This document shows positions 31,921 to 43,266 of a stretch of DNA of 64,000 nt, one piece after another. Made by a program: the position numbers and the translations under genes. Every line of letters begins with the position of its first letter. The stretch's first letter is position 1. Origin of the DNA: Gonapodya sp. JEL0774 (taxonomy: Eukaryota > Monoblepharomycota > Monoblepharidomycetes > Monoblepharidales > Gonapodyaceae); the NCBI GenBank assembly GCA_027604505.1, contig JADIIX010000022.1, forward strand, positions 26,124 to 90,123, written 5' to 3'. Below the pieces are notes generated by a model. The model had not been told where the DNA came from. It was given only the letters and a program-made list of their open reading frames with translations, and searched no databases.

Positions 31921-33478
31921 ATGGCACTTGATGCTCCGAAAGAATGGGTCACATTAACTGGTATCGATGGAGTGGCCAAGCAGACAATCACATCTGGGAA
32001 TGGAGAGATCGTTGAGCGTGCGGGAGTAGTCAGAGGTTAGGACTTTGAACCTCACGCACACTGAATAATGAATGAGTCGTCTGCCTTGTTTTCTTTTAGT
32101 CTCCATACTCACTGACATGCCACTTACCCCACTCTGACACGTACATAATACGGACTGTGTGTTCCGTCGCAAATCTTTGTCAAGTTCACTACTCCGCATT
32201 TGTGCAAGGGTCGTCGCTTCCGTTTGACTCATCATTTCAATCCTCTCCCTTTGAATTCACTGTCGGTGCAGGTGTGTTCCGCCTGTTGTTTGCAGGAGTG
32301 TGCCAAAAACCACCCTTCAACGCTCTGATCCGCGCACCACCCAAAGGCCAAGTCATAGCCCCGCTGGACGCTTTGGCACTCACTTGCCGGGTTGGTGATA
32401 GCGTTTCCATCCTCATCAATCCCCAAAATACGTCCAATGGGTCTGTCCCGGGTTTGTTTGATACTCGCGACGTTCCACCCGGCGCAGCGGTGCAAGTCGA
32501 CGTTCAAGTAGTGGGATATAAACCAGTGCGTGACACTAAATTCAGTCTTGTACCATCTCTAGTGGACTGTCTCACCACGCACTCATACCATAACCCGTTC
32601 AACAATAGCCACGAATCAACACGACTCCATTCGCCCGTGCCGCATTTCTAAAAGACCGTGCAAATGAGATATATCGCGCAGCAGCGATGAGCAAAGGTGA
32701 TGTCACCGAACTGTGGAAAGCATTAGGGGATTACGAAGAGGTTAGTTGGGGAATTGGTTGATTCCATTGCGACACGGTGGGGTCGTGGATGTGCACTCTT
32801 TTGATTTCACATGAGTATGAAAGCCTCGTCACAAACGGCAACTGTGTGCATGAGCTCACCGAACGATAGGCTATCTCCCTCCTCACCCCTTCCTCCCCCG
32901 CGTCCGACCACACTCTCCCCGCACCGTCTCTCATCCTCCTTACATCGCTGCTCCTCAATGCATCACAAGCGTATCTGCGGCTACGGGCAATGGGAGTGAT
33001 GCGTATCGCATTGCCCTATGCCCGAGAATCAGTTCCCTCCATCGCCACCTCCACCTCCGCCCCAAACACCCCGTCTCTGCTTCCCTCAGGCGACGTTGTT
33101 GACTCGGGCGCAGTGACCTTGACCGACGCGGACCCTTGCGTGCCCGCACTCGCCCACTCGCGCCGAGCAGTGGATTTATCACCCACCATGGCCAAGGCAC
33201 ATTATCGACGGGGTACGGCCGCCGCGGCGGGTGGAGGGTGGGAAGAGGCAGAATCCAGTTTAAAGATGGCGTTGGAGGTCGGTGCACTCCCATTTTACGC
33301 TGGATGCAGGTCGACGTGTGTCACCTGATCAGGCATGCTGTTCTGCCCACCATGCTTCTTTTCAAACCAGCTCGACCCTGCTGATCCCGCTCCAAGACGA
33401 GAGCTCGAGGCTGTTAAAAGAAGGAAACGGGAGGAGGCAAGGAGGGAGAAAGAGGTTTACAAAAGAGCCCTTGCCTAA
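31921..33478 (+). CDS. FKBP-type domain plus TPR co-chaperone
   Basis: Model: join(31921..32035, 32185..32271, 32347..32525, 32609..32740, 32870..33277, 33371..33478), 1029 nt, 342 aa. The N-terminus EWVTLTGIDGVAKQTITSGN leads into an FKBP fold: VHYSAFVQGSSLPFDSSF, SPFEFTVGAG, then QVIAPLDALALTCRVGDS and DVPPGAAVQVDVQVVGY. The C-terminal half is helical with TPR-like repeats (LLLNASQAYLRL, ALAHSRRAVDLSPTMAKAHY, RRGTAAAA, LKMALELDPADPAP) and a basic tail. This is the layout of FKBP38/AIP-like co-chaperones, where the TPR groove binds HSP90 or HSP70. Several residues of the canonical FKBP active site are not evident, so prolyl isomerase activity is doubtful. The middle of the TPR part has a Ser/Pro-rich insertion of about 40 residues. 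Confidence 0.85.
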
Positions 33479-34120
33479 TAGGACATCCGAGAGAGACTAT
33501 TCAAGAGGTGGAGGATTATGTGTAGTGTGGTACATGAACAGTGGTTTGTGAACCATCGTTGTTGCACGATCAGTCTGTGAACTCGCACTATTCGATTGGG
33601 TCCCTGTCCAAAATTTTGTACATTTTCTACTATATAGTGTAAAGCAAAGAGCCGATGTGGAGGTGGACGACCCAGTGAGTAAAAGAGGAAAGCACAACTC
33701 CAGAAAGGTCAATGCCAATCGCCGGTCGTCGAGCACTTGCACACATTAGAACCAGCAGAACACCACATAAGTCATTCTGACCCCAAAAGATAATCTTTGT
33801 TCTAAAAAACAGCATTCTCTGAAATTGCATTGGGTTGGTCAAGATGGTAGTGGCAGCGGAAATGTTTCCCAGAACACTATCTCTCCGTCACACAAGTCCA
33901 GTTCTTTGTGATATCAACCAGCCCCAAGTCCTGAACAGCAAAGCACGAACAAAGAAAAGTAAAGGAGATCCAAGAGGGGTTGGGATTCCAACGAAGTTCT
34001 TAGAGCTAGACAGGGAGACACACAATTTTTTTTTGCACAGAGTTCGAGTCTGAAATATTTGAGAGACACAAGAGACCGACATCCAAGCAGCATTGAGAGG
34101 GCCCACGACCTGCCGACATA
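33479..34120. other. intergenic between convergent 3' ends
   Basis: 642 bp between the FKBP-TPR stop and the stop of the SR-type splicing factor. It is A/T-rich with no supported gene. Both 3' UTRs should lie here. Confidence 0.5.
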
Positions 34121-35999
34121 TCAGCGTCTCAACCTAGCGACGGGCGAAGGTGTTCTTCTTCCACCTGCGCGACGAGCCGTGGGAGGCGGAGAGCGCCGCC
34201 TAAAAAGTACGCCGTTGTATTAGAGAAGGCATAATACAGGTTACGGCTCTGTTGTCAACGTACGTAGAGTAACCTGCAGAGGGCAAAGGAGCGTAATCCC
34301 TCTCGTAGCCACGACCAGGCAAGTCACTTTTCAAGGGGGGAATAGTGCATGAGGCCCACAATAACTTACAAGTCATCAAACACGAGATTGAACTCACCGT
34401 CCTGCATTATACCTTCCTGGACTCCTCGATCTTGGCCTCGGGCCCAGTCTATCATAGTCTGCAGCTGAGAGTGCTGGGGGCGGGGTGTACCTCCTGCTGC
34501 CTACGGCGCCAAGCTCCCGCGCCAGTAAGCGCTCCCTCTCCCTTTCCCTTTCGTACAACGCGTCCTCGTACCGGTCCCGCACCAGGTCTCGATCGGGAAG
34601 CCGAGAAAGCTCACGGTCACGCTCGTAGTAGGGGTCTCGGAGTGCAGACGGCACTAGACGTTCACGAGCGAGCTCCCGTTCATAATAAGGGTCACGAGCA
34701 GCACCTAGGCGGTCACGGTCGTAGTAAGGATCATCAAGGCGGCGGGACGGAGCCGAGGGGAGATAGTCTCGCTCCCGTTCACGCTCCCTCTCCCGTAGCA
34801 ACTCCCGCTCACGGAGTTCCCGCTCGCGTGCGTACAGGTAGTCACGCTCACGCTCGCGTTCACGCTCTTCGACTGTAAGGCGGTCGTAATCTCGAGCCCG
34901 AGGCGGTGGTGGCGGAGGCACTGCCCCCCTGCCAAGGTCCCGATCGTCCAAGCGGTCATAATCTCGAGGGTCGCGACGTCCACCGACATCGCGAGGCCTG
35001 TCACGGGAGTAGTTCCCTCCCTCTGGGCCAGGCAGGGTCCGGTCACGAGGGTTGCGACGAGCACCGTTGGTTTGATCCACAGTAGGACTGTCCACGAAGA
35101 GAAAAAGACTCAATACTAGTGCAACTTCTAGACTGCCAGATAGAGGCGGAAAGCAAACTTACCACTCTCTTGCCCAGTGCCCCAATTTGCCGCAGTTAAA
35201 GCAAGGTGTGTCCTCAACGGTTCCTTTCCCACGTCCACCTCCTGGACCCCCTGCAGAACGTTCGGAGTTCGACATTTCGACTTTGAGGCGTGAGCCCAAG
35301 TATTCTTGTCCATGTAAATCTCTAATAGCGTCCTCGCAGGACCGAGGGTCCTCAAATTCCTGAAGATACGGCGATTAGAAGACATCGTTAGAAGTCAAAG
35401 TCAAAGGCAAGGTACACGATAGGCGATTGAAAGAGCAGTGTGATGATCCAAGCAGAAACTCATGCAAGAGGTGCATTGTTGATCCACAAGATCGATAGAG
35501 AACCTCGCGAATCCGAGCTCCGACGTCACTGGTCACGGAATCCCCCAGATTCAACCAAACAGAGAAGCCGAGACATGCAGAAAAGACGAGAGAGATGCCG
35601 ATGTATCTTTGACCAAATGAGACTCACAACGAAGGCGAAGCCAATTTTTAAGTCCAGGTTAACGATATGACCGTACTTTCCAAAGAGATTCTTGAGTTCC
35701 GGGAGAGTTGATTTTTCCGGAACAGAGCCAACGAATATTTTACGGGGATTGGGACCTCGAGCGGTTCTATCCCGAGCTCCACCTTCGAACGGTTGCTGCC
35801 GAGGTACCACGACAACTCCAGGCATGCCTGGCACAGGAACTCCAGCAGGAGACGTGCTTGACCGAGAAGTGAAATCGTCAGGCTGACCAGATTGGGCGAA
35901 GAATTGGTGGGAGGTGAGGGGTGGCATCGAGTTTTGTTCTTGCTGCATGCCATTCTGGGGAGGAGGAGAAGTAGGTTCGATCTCCATGTTTGTAAGCAT
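34121..35999 (-). CDS. SR-type splicing factor: RRM, CCHC zinc knuckle, RD/RE/RS-rich tail
   Basis: Model: 35628..35999, 35163..35359, 34398..35087, 34264..34326, 34121..34199 (1401 nt, 466 aa). After about 85 polar residues comes one RRM (about 88-160): RKIFVGSVP (RNP2) and GFAFVEFEDP (RNP1, split by intron 1). Then CFNCGKLGHWAREC, a CCHC zinc knuckle, with its last Cys made across intron 2. The remaining 270 or so residues are packed with RD, RE and DY repeats (ERERERERDYL, DPYYERD), ending in PRSRSPGR and RRSPPPTARR. RRM plus knuckle plus charged repeats is the layout of 9G8/SRSF7- and RSZ-type splicing factors, acting in the nucleus on pre-mRNA. The tail uses Asp/Glu far more than Ser, mimicking a permanently phosphorylated RS domain. 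A second ATG lies at 35987. Confidence 0.85.
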
Positions 36000-36562
36000 G
36001 CAGAGACAAGGTCAGATAGGAGAGAGCGACTAGTCCGCAGATGTCTCGGAGAAGAAAACAAGCTTGTTTCTCAGGTTTTGTCGCTTTTGCGCAGGACGTC
36101 ACACTTGAGACGGAAACAGCAGAACAGGTCAAAAGATGGCAAATGCTCAAGTCCTGGGACTGCGTGGGATTCGTGTGTGCCTCTACGTTCTCGAAGTGTC
36201 CCAATCGCTCGAGTTTCGTATTTTCCGTCTGGTGCCACTGCGCTGCCAATAGTTTGTGTGATGACGGTTCTTTCACACCTAAGGTATGATGGATTACAAT
36301 ACTCCAGTGCAGGTAATATTGGTCACTTTTTAAGCGATTTTCGTAAAAAGCGTCCAGCAATCTCGAGGAGAGATGTCGAGACATCAACAAAAACGATCCA
36401 CTTTAAAACTGTCCTCCGACTTTTACAGCTTGCTTAGACACCAAAAAAATAGCCTCCTATAGGAGAAACAAGAGAAATGGCGGGTCTGAATATTTGTTGA
36501 CATTCAAGTTCGATGGTACCGCCGTGCAGCGGCTGTAAATGGAGATTTCTTACAATTTCACT
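36000..36562. other. divergent promoter region between SR factor and PPR-like gene
   Basis: 563 bp between two divergent starts. Several ORFs on both strands overlap but none has recognisable content. An in-frame upstream ATG for the PPR-like gene lies at 36539. Confidence 0.5.
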
Positions 36563-39379
36563 ATGGCGAGCAGAAGAGCCACCGCCGGCCTCCGCTCTCC
36601 ATCACTACGAGCAGCTCTTTCTCAAAACTCCGTGGGAGGGTTGTCCGAAGGGGCGTGGAGATCGGCACTCGATCGGAGTCGCACATTGCATCTTTGGGGA
36701 TTCGGGCGATGGGTCAATGACAGTGACAAAAATGACCAAAAGAGTGGCGACGATGCTGTGGAGATCCTGCGGAGAGAGCAAGCGGGAAATCCTCTTCCAC
36801 CGCGACGAGCTCGAACTTCATCACCACGCAGGCCCACTTCCCATTCATCCACCCGATTCACCGACGCCAGTGATGAGGCGCTGTATAATGCTCTTTCACA
36901 GCAGTTGGTGGATTCACTCGACAGGCAAGATACGAAAGCTGCGTGGGATGCCTACTCCAAAATGCTCGACGAAAGCTTGGAGAAGCTGGATCTTTCCGTA
37001 TGGGATCACAGAAAGCTGTTGAAAGTGAGTTTCGGACCAGGCAAGTTCTATGAGGCACCGGAATGAGGAACATTCTCTTTGGGACCTGGTAAATTCAATC
37101 AGAGAGCAAAGCCTGACCTATGAAATTCTCCACTTCCTCCCCTTGTGTCATTCTGTGCCCTGAATGTCAACGCCCGTTAACACCAGATGCTCAACCAAAT
37201 CCCCCACATTCCCGCCGCATCCACTCGCCGGTCCACTTCCCCACCTCGGAGCCCTCGATCCATGGCCGTCCAACACTCGACCCCGGTCTCTGTCTCCTCC
37301 TCCTCTCTTCCAACTGCCCCGCTGATGTATCGTATCCTGGCTGACATGCATGCCCGAGGCCAAAACCTCTCTCCCCGCGACTTTATGCCCCTCTTCCACC
37401 ACCACGACCAATATCACGACACGAGCGCCGCGCGGGACCTTGTTGAGCGGGGCATGCTGGCTTTGGGGGTAGTTCCCGATCGCCCATGCTGGAGAATGGT
37501 CATCAAAACGTGTATCCGAGCCGGAAAGTGGGACGAAGCGTTGGCGGTCGTCGAGGAGATGAAGCGTGCTGCCCAGGAAAAGAACTGTTCAGCTCCCAAC
37601 ACTACCTCACCGACTCTCCCTCCTTCACCGTACCCCGATGCCTCTACGCATGCCATGCTTCTCCGGCACCTCGTCCGCACGCTGGGGGACTTCCCCACCG
37701 CTATCACTCTCTTCCAATCCTATTGGTCATCGTATGGGTCGCTCCTGCCCATCTCTTTGTCTGAGTTCAATGTTGCAGACTCCGCTGATAATTCTGGAAG
37801 TTCCACGTACCATTGGAGCGCCGTGACGGTCGGGCTTGCTATGGAGGCATGCGTGGGTATGGCGAATAGCAGTCTTGTCGAAGCCAAGGGTGAATTGGTC
37901 CGGTTGGCAGGATGGCGTGGCGATCGCGTGCCTGTGAGGGGCGAATCTATTGACCCTCTCTCTCCGTTGGGATGGCTGGTGTCAGTGGGTTCAACAGTGC
38001 CACTCTCCTGGCCGGTGTCCTCCCACGGTGTTTCGCCATCCCATCCCACGTCCTCCTCTTCCACATCGACTCTCAAAACACCAGCTCATTCTCTCCGTTC
38101 TCCTTCTGCATCTGTCCCTCACGTGCTGTCGTGGTTCGTGGAAGCCCTACTTGACCTCGACATGCCACTTCACGCTCTTCGCGCGCAAAGCGTCGCTCTG
38201 GATGTTGTTGGACCTGACGGACGGAGCCCTGTGTTCCTTGTGCCGGACGAGACCGTGCGGCGCGTCCTCCATTCACTGAGCGGAGAGGGCAGCAGTACGA
38301 GAGTCGCGGGAGTAACCCCAGACACGGTACGGGACGGGATCGCGGCAGTGAATGCCATGGCCAAGCCACGACCTGCGGACGCGGCACACGTTCTTGCAAT
38401 CGCCGCTCAGGTCGCCATAAGCTCCGGCACCTCCCCTGTTGCGGAAGTTGTCCGAGTTGTACGCTCGTGGAACTCCCAGTCACAAACGTGGGTGGATGCT
38501 GTGATGGCAGAGTGGTGCTCCTGGATGGCTGTGAATGGGAAGTGGGAGGATGCAGTGGGGTACTGTGTGGGGTACGCCACGATGTTGATTGGTGGAGATG
38601 AAGGGACTCAGATAGTACCTGGCTCGATAGAGGAAGCTGCAGACGTGTGGATGACGGTGAGCGCTGGCGCAGAGGCGAGAACAGTTTGGAGAGAGAGTGG
38701 CGTGGCTCGGGTGGTTGCTGCGACCGTTGCGTTCCTGAAGAAGGACGACCACGTGCTGAGGCTGTGGGACTGTGGAATAGTGTCGCTGGAGCTCCTGGAA
38801 CAGGCGGGTGCTGGTCAGGGCCAACGTTCCGCAATGGCTACGGAAGCTCCATCCGGTGCAGAAAGACGACGACCGACGTTGACGGTTCGTCCGTCCGACT
38901 CTGTTGCTCGCGTCGTGTCTGCTCTGCTCGCTTCGGAGCGATCTACTGACGCTGAGTTACTTGTCAAGCGACACCACATGACAGCACCGGCTGGACATGC
39001 CCCTGCAAACATGGTACTCCAATGGCTTATTGGTAGAGGGCAGCTCGAAGGAGCTTGGCAGTTTTACGACACCATTTCTTTGGGTGCTGGCTATGTAGGA
39101 AGAGGGTGGGGAGATGCGGAGACGTTTGATGTGATGGCTGGTGCGGTGGTGGACATTGATTCGGCAGGGCGTCTGGTGAGGGCGATTGAGGAAAGCGGGA
39201 TTGGAATGGTTGGGGTGGAGGTTGTGAAGAGCGTTGCGAGGGTGGTGGCGGATGGTGTCAGGCATAGAGGAGAAAAGGACGTCCAGGATGAGGAAGGGTC
39301 GTGGGAAATAGTGGTGAGATGGTTAACAGCGTGGAAGGGAGTCATTGGGGACAGTGGAGTGAGACCTGCACCGGCTTAA
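36563..39379 (+). CDS. large helical-repeat (PPR-like) protein, probably mitochondrial
   Basis: Model: join(36563..37024, 37187..39379), 884 aa; an in-frame ATG at 36539 would add 8 residues. The first 45 residues are rich in Arg, Ser and Ala with almost no acids (MASRRATAGLRSPSLRAALS), a typical mitochondrial presequence. Tandem helix pairs resemble pentatricopeptide repeats: YRILADMHARGQNLSPRDF, then CWRMVIKTCIRAGKWDEALA followed by VVEEMKRA, AMEACVGMANSSLVEAKGEL, AEWCSWMAVNGKWEDAVGY, NMVLQWLIGRGQLEGAWQFY. PPR proteins bind organellar RNA and act in its processing or translation. Repeats are degenerate, so PPR is a likely but not certain assignment. The long second exon (2193 nt) without introns is unusual beside its neighbours. 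Confidence 0.65.
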
Positions 39380-40012
39380 TTGGAGCGTGTCACGTCGCCT
39401 GGGAGCCGATCATGTAAAAGATATTTGAGATTGTACATATCGCTAAAATGTTTGTAAACTGTGAATTCCGTGTAAATCAACTTGCTGCTGGGGGCACCGG
39501 CCGGTCACATCAAATACACATTTCTGCACACAATCTGCCTTTTCATTTCACCGACTTGTAGGCTTGACACTCTGAAATGGAGAGCTACTGCAAATAGCAT
39601 TAATGATGCGGCAAGCCCTCTCTGGCGTCCCAGCTCCCGCATTTTTTGTCTGCAAAGGAGGCTTACAATATGAAGCACCGAAACAGAAACAAAATTTCCA
39701 GATTCAATCGTGAATAATTCCAGAAATTTTCTGATCCGGAATAATAGTGGCTGCATATATTTGAGGTCACGTGATTCTTGAGAATGCGGAGGAAACGTGG
39801 CACAGCAGGCTGCGACGTTCTGGAGGTTTCCCCAGGATCTTTTCGAAGTCCATATCAACGGCGCCAGTCCGTGAGTTCACCGACCGTCGATCTTCTGCGC
39901 TTTCTTCTCGCTATAAAACGTTGCACTTGCTCTATCGCCGCGCTCCAAAAACCATTTCCAGCGTATCAACTTTCGTCTTCACTTTCATTGCACTACCACA
40001 AACAACTTCACA
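39380..40012. promoter_or_regulatory. HSP90 upstream region with heat-shock element and TATA box
   Basis: 633 bp before the HSP90 start. At 39818..39830 the sequence TTCTGGAGGTTTC fits three alternating heat-shock units (TTCnnGAnnnTTC), with one mismatch in the middle GAA. A TATAAAA box lies at 39912..39918, 95-101 nt before the ATG. A CACGTG-like TCACGTGA palindrome lies near 39768. Control by heat-shock factor is inferred from these elements and from known HSP90 regulation. Confidence 0.65.
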
Positions 40013-43000
40013 ATGTCGGACACCGAGACCTTCGCCTTCCAGGGTGAGTATCGGGGACTCTCGTGGACGCTTCTAGCTTGCGCTCTCGACCTCCGTGTCG
40101 AAGATTCGTCTCTTGTCATGCCGTCGCTGTGGGGTTGGATGCGCTCGGCGCTCACCACTCTCCCTTCTCTACCATTCCAGCCGAGATTTCCCAATTGATG
40201 TCGCTCATCATCAACACGTGAGTGCTTCACCACCTTTCAGAAACCGAATTCTGCCTGAGGTGGCCGGGATTGTTTTGGTTTTTGATACTGAACGTCGAAC
40301 ATCATTTCCTTTTCTTTTCGCTAGTTTCTACTCCAACAAGGAGATTTTCCTTCGAGAACTCATCTCCAACGCCTCCGATGCCCTCGACAAAATTCGGTGC
40401 GTTTCAGCTCCGTCTGCTCCTGAACTTGCTATTATCACTGTGTCTGATTGTATTTTCCAAAAATTCGACCTCCACAGTTACTTGTCGCTGACGGACGGCA
40501 GCCAACTCGACTCCGGAAAGGAACTTTTCATCCGTCTCATCCCCAACAAGGAAGAGAAGACCCTCACCATTCGCGATTCTGGTATCGGGATGACCAAGGT
40601 TCGTTTGTGCTGTGGTCAAGTTTCTATTGTTGTTCCATGTTGATGAATCTTTTCGAAATATGTAGGCCGACCTCGTTAACAACCTCGGTACCATTGCCAA
40701 GTCTGGTACCAAAGCCTTCATGGAGGCCCTCCAGTCGGGCGCCGACATTTCCATGATTGGACAGTTCGGTGTCGGTTTCTACTCCGCCTACCTCGTTGCT
40801 GACCGCGTTCAAGTCATCACCAAACACAACGACGACGAGCAATACATTTGGGAGTCCGCTGCCGGTGGAAGCTTCACTATGTATGTTTCCATTCATGCTC
40901 GTTCCTCTGGCTAAGAGATTGACTTCAACTCTCATTGACAGCACTCCTGACCCTTCCAACTCCCTTGGCCGCGGCACTGCTATCAAGCTTTACCTGAAGG
41001 AGGACCAGATGGAGTACATTGAGGAGCGCCGTATCAAAGAGGTCGTCAAGAAGCACTCCGAGTTTATCAACTACCCCATTGAGCTCGAGACCACCAAGGA
41101 AGTCGAGGAGGAAGTTGAAGACGAGGAGGAGGAGAAGAAGGACGAGGACAAGGACGAGACCAAGATTGAGGAGGTTTGTTGAAGTCATTCTGGTGACTAT
41201 CGGCACATCTTGATTAACCTGTCTGTGAACCAGATTGAAGACGACGAGGATAAGAAGGACAAGAAGAAGAAGAAGGTCAAGAAACAACAAACCGACGAAG
41301 AGGTTTTGAACAAGACCAAGCCCATCTGGACGCGTAACCCCGAGGAGATCAAAGAGGAGGAATACCACGCCTTCTATAAGGCCATGTAAGTCTTTTATCC
41401 TTTGAAACTCAATTACGCGGGGCTTTTCGGGTCACTCTAAACACGAATTTGGCCCTTTCCATAGCTCCAACGACTGGGAAGACGACCTTGCCTACAAGCA
41501 CTTCTCCGTCGAAGGCCAGCTGGAATTCCGAGCCATCCTCTTTGTTCCCCGTCGCGCTCCATTCGACCTCTTTGAGATGCGCAAGAAGCGCAACAACATC
41601 AAACTTTACGTCCGCCGTGTCTTCATTTCCGACGACTGCGAGGAGCTCATTCCCGAGTGGCTCTCGTTTGGTAAGTGTCTGAAGTTCGTGTGATTCTCGG
41701 GAGGTCAAATCGCTCATCGTGCCTACACATGGAATTTCAGTCAAGGGTATTGTGGACTCTGAGGACCTTCCCCTCAACATCTCTCGTGAGATGCTGCAAC
41801 AGAACAAGATCCTCAAGGTCATTCGCAAGAACCTAGTGAAGAAGTGTATTGAGCTTTTCACGGAGATTTCCGAGGACAAGGAGAAGGTTGGTGTGGCTCT
41901 ATCTGTCGGAATCGACAGTTCAACTCACGGTGACAACCGACCCTCGCCTTCACGATTTAGTTCAAGACTTTCCACGAGGCCTTCTCCAAGAACATCAAGC
42001 TTGGTGTTCACGAGGATTCCACCAACCGCAACAAGCTCGCTGAGCTCCTCCGCTTCCACAGCACCAAGTCTGGCGAGGACATCGTTTCCTTCAAGGACTA
42101 CATTACCCGCATGCCCGAAAACCAGAAGAACATCTACTACATCACTGGCGAGTCCAAGGCCGCTGTTGAACACTCGCCTTTCCTCGAGAAGCTCAAGAAG
42201 AAGGGCTTTGAAGTGTGGGTTCTGTCGTTCTAGTCGAGCGGATCTGTGAATTGCATCTGATTGCAATTGTCTATCTCAAGTCTCTACATGGTTGACCCCA
42301 TTGACGAGTACATGATCCAACAGCTGAAGGACTACGAGGGCAAGAAGCTCCAAAGCGCAACCAAGGAGGGTCTCGAGCTTGAAGAGGACGAGGAAGAGAA
42401 GAAGAAGCTGGAGGAGGAGAAGGCTGCATTTGAATCGCTCGGCAAGGCGATGAAGGTGCGGTCAGCGTGTTATTTTTCTCATCGAGCCTTTAATACTAAC
42501 ATTCGTCCCATCGTAGGACATTCTTGGTGACCGTGTGGAGAAGGTGACCGTTTCCAACCGTATCGTTGACGCACCTTGTGTCCTCGTCACTGGCCAATTC
42601 GGCTGGTCTGCAAACATGGAACGGATCATGAAGGCACAAGCCCTCAGAGATTCGAGCATGTCCGCATACATGGCCTCCAAAAAGACCATGGAAGTGAGTT
42701 TAGATCACAACATATTTTTAGACTCAGAACTTGCGAATAACGTTGATTTCCCATCTTTTCAGATTAACCCCGAAAACCCCATCATCCGCTCCCTGAAGGC
42801 CAAGGTGGAGGCCGACAAGAACGACAAGACCGTGAAGGACTTGGTGTTCCTGCTCTTCGAGACTTCCCTCCTCCAGTCGGGCTTCAACCTTGAAGACGCA
42901 TCTGGCTTCGCCTCGCGCATCCACCGCATGATTAAACTCGGTCTATCTATCGATGAGGAAGAAGAGACGGCAGCACCTGAAGCAATTGACGAGGACATGC

Positions 43001-43050
43001 CCCCTCTGGAAGAAGGTGGTGCCGAGTCTAAGATGGAGGAGGTTGACTAG
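40013..43050 (+). CDS. HSP90: cytosolic HSP90 molecular chaperone
   Basis: Model of 13 exons: 40013..40043, 40181..40217, 40325..40396, 40478..40598, 40666..40880, 40942..41173, 41234..41385, 41465..41670, 41741..41886, 41961..42214, 42281..42455, 42517..42693, 42763..43050 (2106 nt, 701 aa). N-terminal ATPase: [67 protein letters not shown]. Then a charged linker ([12 protein letters not shown] to [11 protein letters not shown]), the middle domain ([56 protein letters not shown]) and the dimerisation domain. It ends in MEEVD, the TPR-binding tail of cytosolic HSP90s. The chaperone folds kinases, receptors and other clients with co-chaperones such as TPR proteins; an FKBP-TPR gene lies 6.5 kb upstream. 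Twelve introns in a strongly induced gene is notable. Confidence 0.98.
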
Positions 43051-43266
43051 ACGGGATATTGTAGCTTGTTAGGCTTTTTCTCGCATGTAGCATTTCAGTA
43101 ATACGCCCTTTTATCTGATTGTTCGCTGTTCCCGACTTGAAGTGTTTGGGGGTTTGACTGCTAGGGTAGCCCGCGGTTTTGGCTGATAGGCGGACCCCAC
43201 GAAGGACGCTTATGAAAAGAAATACCTTGCAAGCATCCCACATACCTGCTCGTGAAGGACACGAGA

